A stretch of 8,999 nucleotides of DNA from CAIYRG01 sp036273455 (lineage in GTDB: Bacteria > Pseudomonadota > Alphaproteobacteria > Micropepsales > Micropepsaceae): assembly GCA_036273455.1 (NCBI GenBank), contig DASUHP010000149.1, forward strand, positions 1 to 8,999, written 5' to 3'. Both the position numbers and the translations under genes were made by a program. The notes beneath the pieces were generated by a model, which did no database searches, had not been told where the DNA came from, and saw only the letters and a list, made by a program, of their open reading frames with translations. Each line of letters begins with the position of its first letter. Position 1 is the first letter of the stretch. This document shows, in pieces, positions 6,842-8,999 of the stretch.

Positions 6842-7857
6842 CGGAAGAGCTCGTCGTAGACCTGCTTCCAATGCGGCATTTTCGCGGCGGTTTCTTCGGG
6901 AGAAAAGAAGCGCGAGCGGAATTGTCCGTCTTCCGGTTTCAATTCCGGATCGAGCGCAGGGATTTGCGGATCTGCCGGCAGGTAATAGGCTTGCTGATAG
7001 ACTTTCTGGCCCGCCGGCGAGACGAGGAAATCCTCGAACAGTTTTGCCGCATTGGGATGCGGCGCGGCTTTCGGAATCGACACCACCGACAATACCCCGG
7101 TTGCGGGCTGCATCGGAATCCATTTCACCGGCGCGCCTTTTTTCGCGCTGATCACCGCATGATGATTGAAGATCTGCAGCGCGATCGCATATTCGCCGGC
7201 AATCACCTGATCCAGAATTTGGCGGGCGGATACGTCGGCGCCTGCGATGTTTTGCTTCCGCAATGCGCGCAAGTAATCCATTCCTTTGGCTTCGCCCATC
7301 TGGTCCAGAACCGTCCCAATGAAGCCCACTGCGGCCGAAGATGACAGACTCACACCCCACAGCATTTTGCCGCGAAATTCGGGATTGAGCAGCGCCTGAT
7401 AAGTCTTTGGCTCCGTGCCCGGCGCAATCAGCCGCGTGTTGTACGCCGGTGTCAGCACATAAATGTTGGTCGAGACCCAGTAACCTTCCGGATCGCGGTA
7501 CACGGCAGGCCAGGATTTCACCGCATCCGGAATGTATTTCAGGACATAGCCGTCTTTTTTCAGCGGCACGACCGTCACGGTACCATCGAACACATCCGAC
7601 TGGTTTTTCCCGGCGCGGTTCTCGTTCAGAATCTTGATCGCCGCCGTCGTCGCATTGGTGCGCGACAGCGTGACGCGAATGCCGGGATAGAGTTTTTCGA
7701 ATGCAGCCGCCGCGGGCCGGGCGAACTGGTCGACGATCTGTGTCGTGTACCAGACAACCGAACCCTCGCGTTTGGCAGCAGCGACAAGCGCAGGGTCTTC
7801 GGCCTGCGCCGGAGTGCAAAAGGCCAGCACCGCTGCGACGAGTACCAGTTGGCGCAT
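6838..7857 (-). CDS. ABC-type extracellular solute-binding protein (AfuA/FbpA-like, COG1840 type)
   Basis: A 339-residue periplasmic binding protein. The N-terminus MRQLVLVAAVLAFCTPAQA is a clear Sec signal peptide with cleavage after AQA at residue 19. It is followed by EDPALVAAAKREGSVVWYTT, the standard opening of the Fe(III)/spermidine-type binding proteins in which a first strand leads to a ligand loop. Later family segments include FDGTVTVVPLKKDGYVLKY, GYWVSTNIYVLTPAYNT, NPEFRGKMLWG and KKGAPVKWI. The position where ferric-binding FbpA has its adjacent tyrosines appears as NHHA, so iron binding is doubtful and an organic ligand is more likely. The start at 7857 is preferred over an ATG ten codons upstream because it gives the better signal peptide and forms TGATG with the stop of the preceding gene. 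No permease or ATPase gene is present. It is sandwiched between a VOC protein and a CoA ligase, which suggests it serves uptake of their substrate. Confidence 0.88.
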   Translation of the reverse strand: MRQLVLVAAVLAFCTPAQAEDPALVAAAKREGSVVWYTTQIVDQFARPAAAAFEKLYPGIRVTLSRTNATTAAIKILNENRAGKNQSDVFDGTVTVVPLKKDGYVLKYIPDAVKSWPAVYRDPEGYWVSTNIYVLTPAYNTRLIAPGTEPKTYQALLNPEFRGKMLWGVSLSSSAAVGFIGTVLDQMGEAKGMDYLRALRKQNIAGADVSARQILDQVIAGEYAIALQIFNHHAVISAKKGAPVKWIPMQPATGVLSVVSIPKAAPHPNAAKLFEDFLVSPAGQKVYQQAYYLPADPQIPALDPELKPEDGQFRSRFFSPEETAAKMPHWKQVYDELFR

Positions 7858-8477
7858 CACCAGCGCGATTTTCCGCCCTGCCGCCATTCGTCCCCGGCTT
7901 CGACAACCTTGTCGAGCGACTGCGGATCTTCCAGTGTCGTGTCCTGACCGCGCACCGGGTCTTCAATCGCCTGCTTCAGGCTGCGCGCCAGTTTCCATTC
8001 CGACGATGGGCGGATGTAACCGTCAGGCCCGACGCGATCGAGCCCCCAATAGATTTCCAGCCGATGCCCGTCGGGGTCGCGGAATTCCACCGCGATCTGC
8101 ACCCCGGCACGGCGGCGGCCCTCAAAATCGATGGTGACGCCACGCTTCTTCAGGTGATTGCGCGCACGCACCACCTCGTCCAGCGTCGCGACTTCGAACG
8201 CAATGTGGTTCAGCTCGAAATTTGGCGAGGCTGAGGTCATCGAGCCGACCAGCGCGACACCGTGATGGTCCTCATTGAAGCGCATGAACACCATGCCGCC
8301 CGGCACCATCTCGTCGGGATAAATGTCCGAAATCTCGAACCCAAGCACTTCGGTATAAAACCGCACCGAACGGTCCATGTCCGAGCAGTTCAATACGACA
8401 TGGCCGAGTTTCGTGATGGCAAATGGCAGTTCTTTGGGCTTCCGGTATTGCCCTATTGCCGCTACGTCTATCGGCAT
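7857..8477 (-). CDS. VOC-family protein (glyoxalase/extradiol dioxygenase superfamily)
   Basis: A 206-residue protein with one vicinal-oxygen-chelate domain at about residues 21-146. The repeated beta-alpha-beta-beta-beta modules begin at KLGHVVLNCSDMDRSVRFY and LNHIAFEVATLDEVVRA. The likely metal ligands His26, His91 and Glu141 (in HRLEIYW) form an intact facial triad, as in extradiol dioxygenases. The C-terminal 60 residues are polar and outside the core. Related proteins include catechol 2,3-dioxygenase-like ring-cleavage enzymes, and also glyoxalases and resistance proteins, so the reaction cannot be fixed. The start ATG at 8477 has AGGA directly abutting it, an unusually short spacing, but no other start codon lies in frame nearby. 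It is the first gene of the - strand group; its TGA shares a base with the next gene's ATG. Ring cleavage in aromatic catabolism is the favoured inference given the neighbours. Confidence 0.87.
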   Translation of the reverse strand: MPIDVAAIGQYRKPKELPFAITKLGHVVLNCSDMDRSVRFYTEVLGFEISDIYPDEMVPGGMVFMRFNEDHHGVALVGSMTSASPNFELNHIAFEVATLDEVVRARNHLKKRGVTIDFEGRRRAGVQIAVEFRDPDGHRLEIYWGLDRVGPDGYIRPSSEWKLARSLKQAIEDPVRGQDTTLEDPQSLDKVVEAGDEWRQGGKSRW

Positions 8478-8545
8478 TCCTGACCCGTGGCTGATGGCAG
8501 CGGCAGGATTGTAAACGGGATGCCGCGCGATCGCACGGGGGGAAT
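8478..8545. promoter_or_regulatory. Divergent intergenic region, presumed promoters for both sides
   Basis: These 68 bases separate the start of the - strand group from the + strand TPR gene, so both promoters should lie here or inside the coding ends. I see no convincing -35/-10 pair. A purine-rich ribosome binding site GGGGGGA at 8537-8543 precedes the ATG at 8546. No clear operator palindrome stands out beyond a short GCGATCGC at about 8526-8533. Confidence 0.4.
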
Positions 8546-8999
8546 ATGGAGCAATTGGATCAGGCCTATGGGCATTTCAATGCTGGGCGGCTGGAGGACG
8601 CCGACACGGCATTGCAGTTCCTGCTGGTCGACGTACCGGACAATGCGGAGGCGTGGCATTTGCTCGGCATCGTCCGCTTCCGGCAGGGGCGCAACGACGA
8701 GGCCTGCGAATTGCTGCAGCGCGCCGCCGAACTGCCCGGAGCAACGCCGGAGATGCATAATAATCTCGGCGCGGTGCTGAATGCGGCCGGACGGCTGGAT
8801 GCCGCCGTGGCGGCCTTTGAGCGGGCGCTTTCCGAACGCCCCGACTATCCCGACGCGTTGAACAATCTCGGCGTCGCATATCGCGATCAGCGGCGGTTTG
8901 ATGCCGCGGTTGCCGCATTCCGGCGCGCCATCGAACTCAGGCCCGACTATGCCCAGGCGAAGAGCAATCTGCGCAACGCCTATCACGACGTGGTGCCGG
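8546..8999 (+). CDS. Tetratricopeptide repeat (TPR) protein, 3' end outside window
   Basis: The first 151 residues of a TPR protein are visible; the frame is still open at the right edge. About four 34-residue repeats follow one another from residue 1 to about 136, with canonical spacing of W/L-G-Y/F-A-P positions, for example AEAWHLLGIVRFRQGRNDEA (34-53), PEMHNNLGAVLNAAGRLDAA (68-87) and PDALNNLGVAYRDQRRFDAA (102-121). TPRs build an alpha solenoid that binds peptides or partner proteins. There is no signal peptide. The ATG at 8546 has GGGGGGA just upstream. The last visible residues (NLRNAYHDVVP) leave the repeat pattern, so a different domain may follow. TPR-methyltransferase or TPR-glycosyltransferase fusions are known architectures, but the domain itself is not in view. 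It is divergent from the - strand group and has no evident link to it. Confidence 0.85.
   Translation, partial: MEQLDQAYGHFNAGRLEDADTALQFLLVDVPDNAEAWHLLGIVRFRQGRNDEACELLQRAAELPGATPEMHNNLGAVLNAAGRLDAAVAAFERALSERPDYPDALNNLGVAYRDQRRFDAAVAAFRRAIELRPDYAQAKSNLRNAYHDVVP

Noticed and set aside
6842..7966. N-terminal extension of the CoA ligase frame to an ATG at 7966
   Set aside because: The extra 375 residues are Arg/Gly/Cys/Ser-rich with no domain pattern and overlap the well-supported binding-protein gene in another frame. The family N-terminus begins just after the GTG at 6841.
8468..8986. Antisense open frame (172 codons) opposite the TPR gene
   Set aside because: The + strand frame shows regular TPR periodicity with a ribosome binding site; the antisense frame has no domain signal.

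Overview
The window is a dense, GC-rich stretch of bacterial chromosome, most likely from an alphaproteobacterium of the Bradyrhizobium/Rhodopseudomonas/Xanthobacteraceae type. The clues are a Bug/TctC-type binding protein, a CoxL-type molybdenum hydroxylase, GC-rich palindromic repeats starting CCTC-C-run, and TTG/GTG starts with overlapping genes. The taxonomic call is inference. There is no RNA gene, CRISPR array, insertion sequence or phage gene that I can support.

Layout: positions 1-4097 hold three + strand genes in a tight row. They are the 3' part of a tripartite-tricarboxylate-type binding protein (1-941), a stand-alone molybdopterin-binding hydroxylase subunit (938-3274), and an enoyl-CoA hydratase/isomerase superfamily protein closest to p-hydroxycinnamoyl-CoA (feruloyl-CoA) hydratase-lyase (3279-4097). 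A palindromic repeat (about 4109-4182) fills the convergent junction. Positions 8477-4204 hold four - strand genes, read right to left: a VOC-fold (glyoxalase/extradiol dioxygenase superfamily) protein, an ABC-type binding protein, a 723-residue NDP-forming acyl-CoA synthetase, and a small exported protein of unknown function. The first three overlap by 1 and 4 bases. From 8546 a divergent + strand TPR protein runs off the right edge.

How the genes may work together: an NDP-forming CoA ligase of the kind that includes feruloyl-CoA synthetase FerA lies opposite an HCHL-like hydratase-lyase. With them are a molybdenum hydroxylase that could oxidise an aldehyde or N-heterocycle, a VOC protein with an intact His-His-Glu metal triad, and two exported binding proteins. 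I read this as a catabolic locus for an aromatic or hydroxycinnamate-like acid: capture, CoA activation, side-chain cleavage, oxidation and possibly ring chemistry. The substrate is not known. Several active-site positions differ from the characterised enzymes, so it need not be ferulate.

The most unusual observations are: a GC-rich palindromic repeat read in frame through the inter-domain linker of the CoA ligase, related in architecture to the one in the convergent gap; a molybdenum hydroxylase large subunit with an altered active-site loop and no Fe-S or FAD subunit beside it; and an HCHL-like enzyme that keeps the catalytic Glu but appears to have lost one of the two phenol-binding tyrosines.
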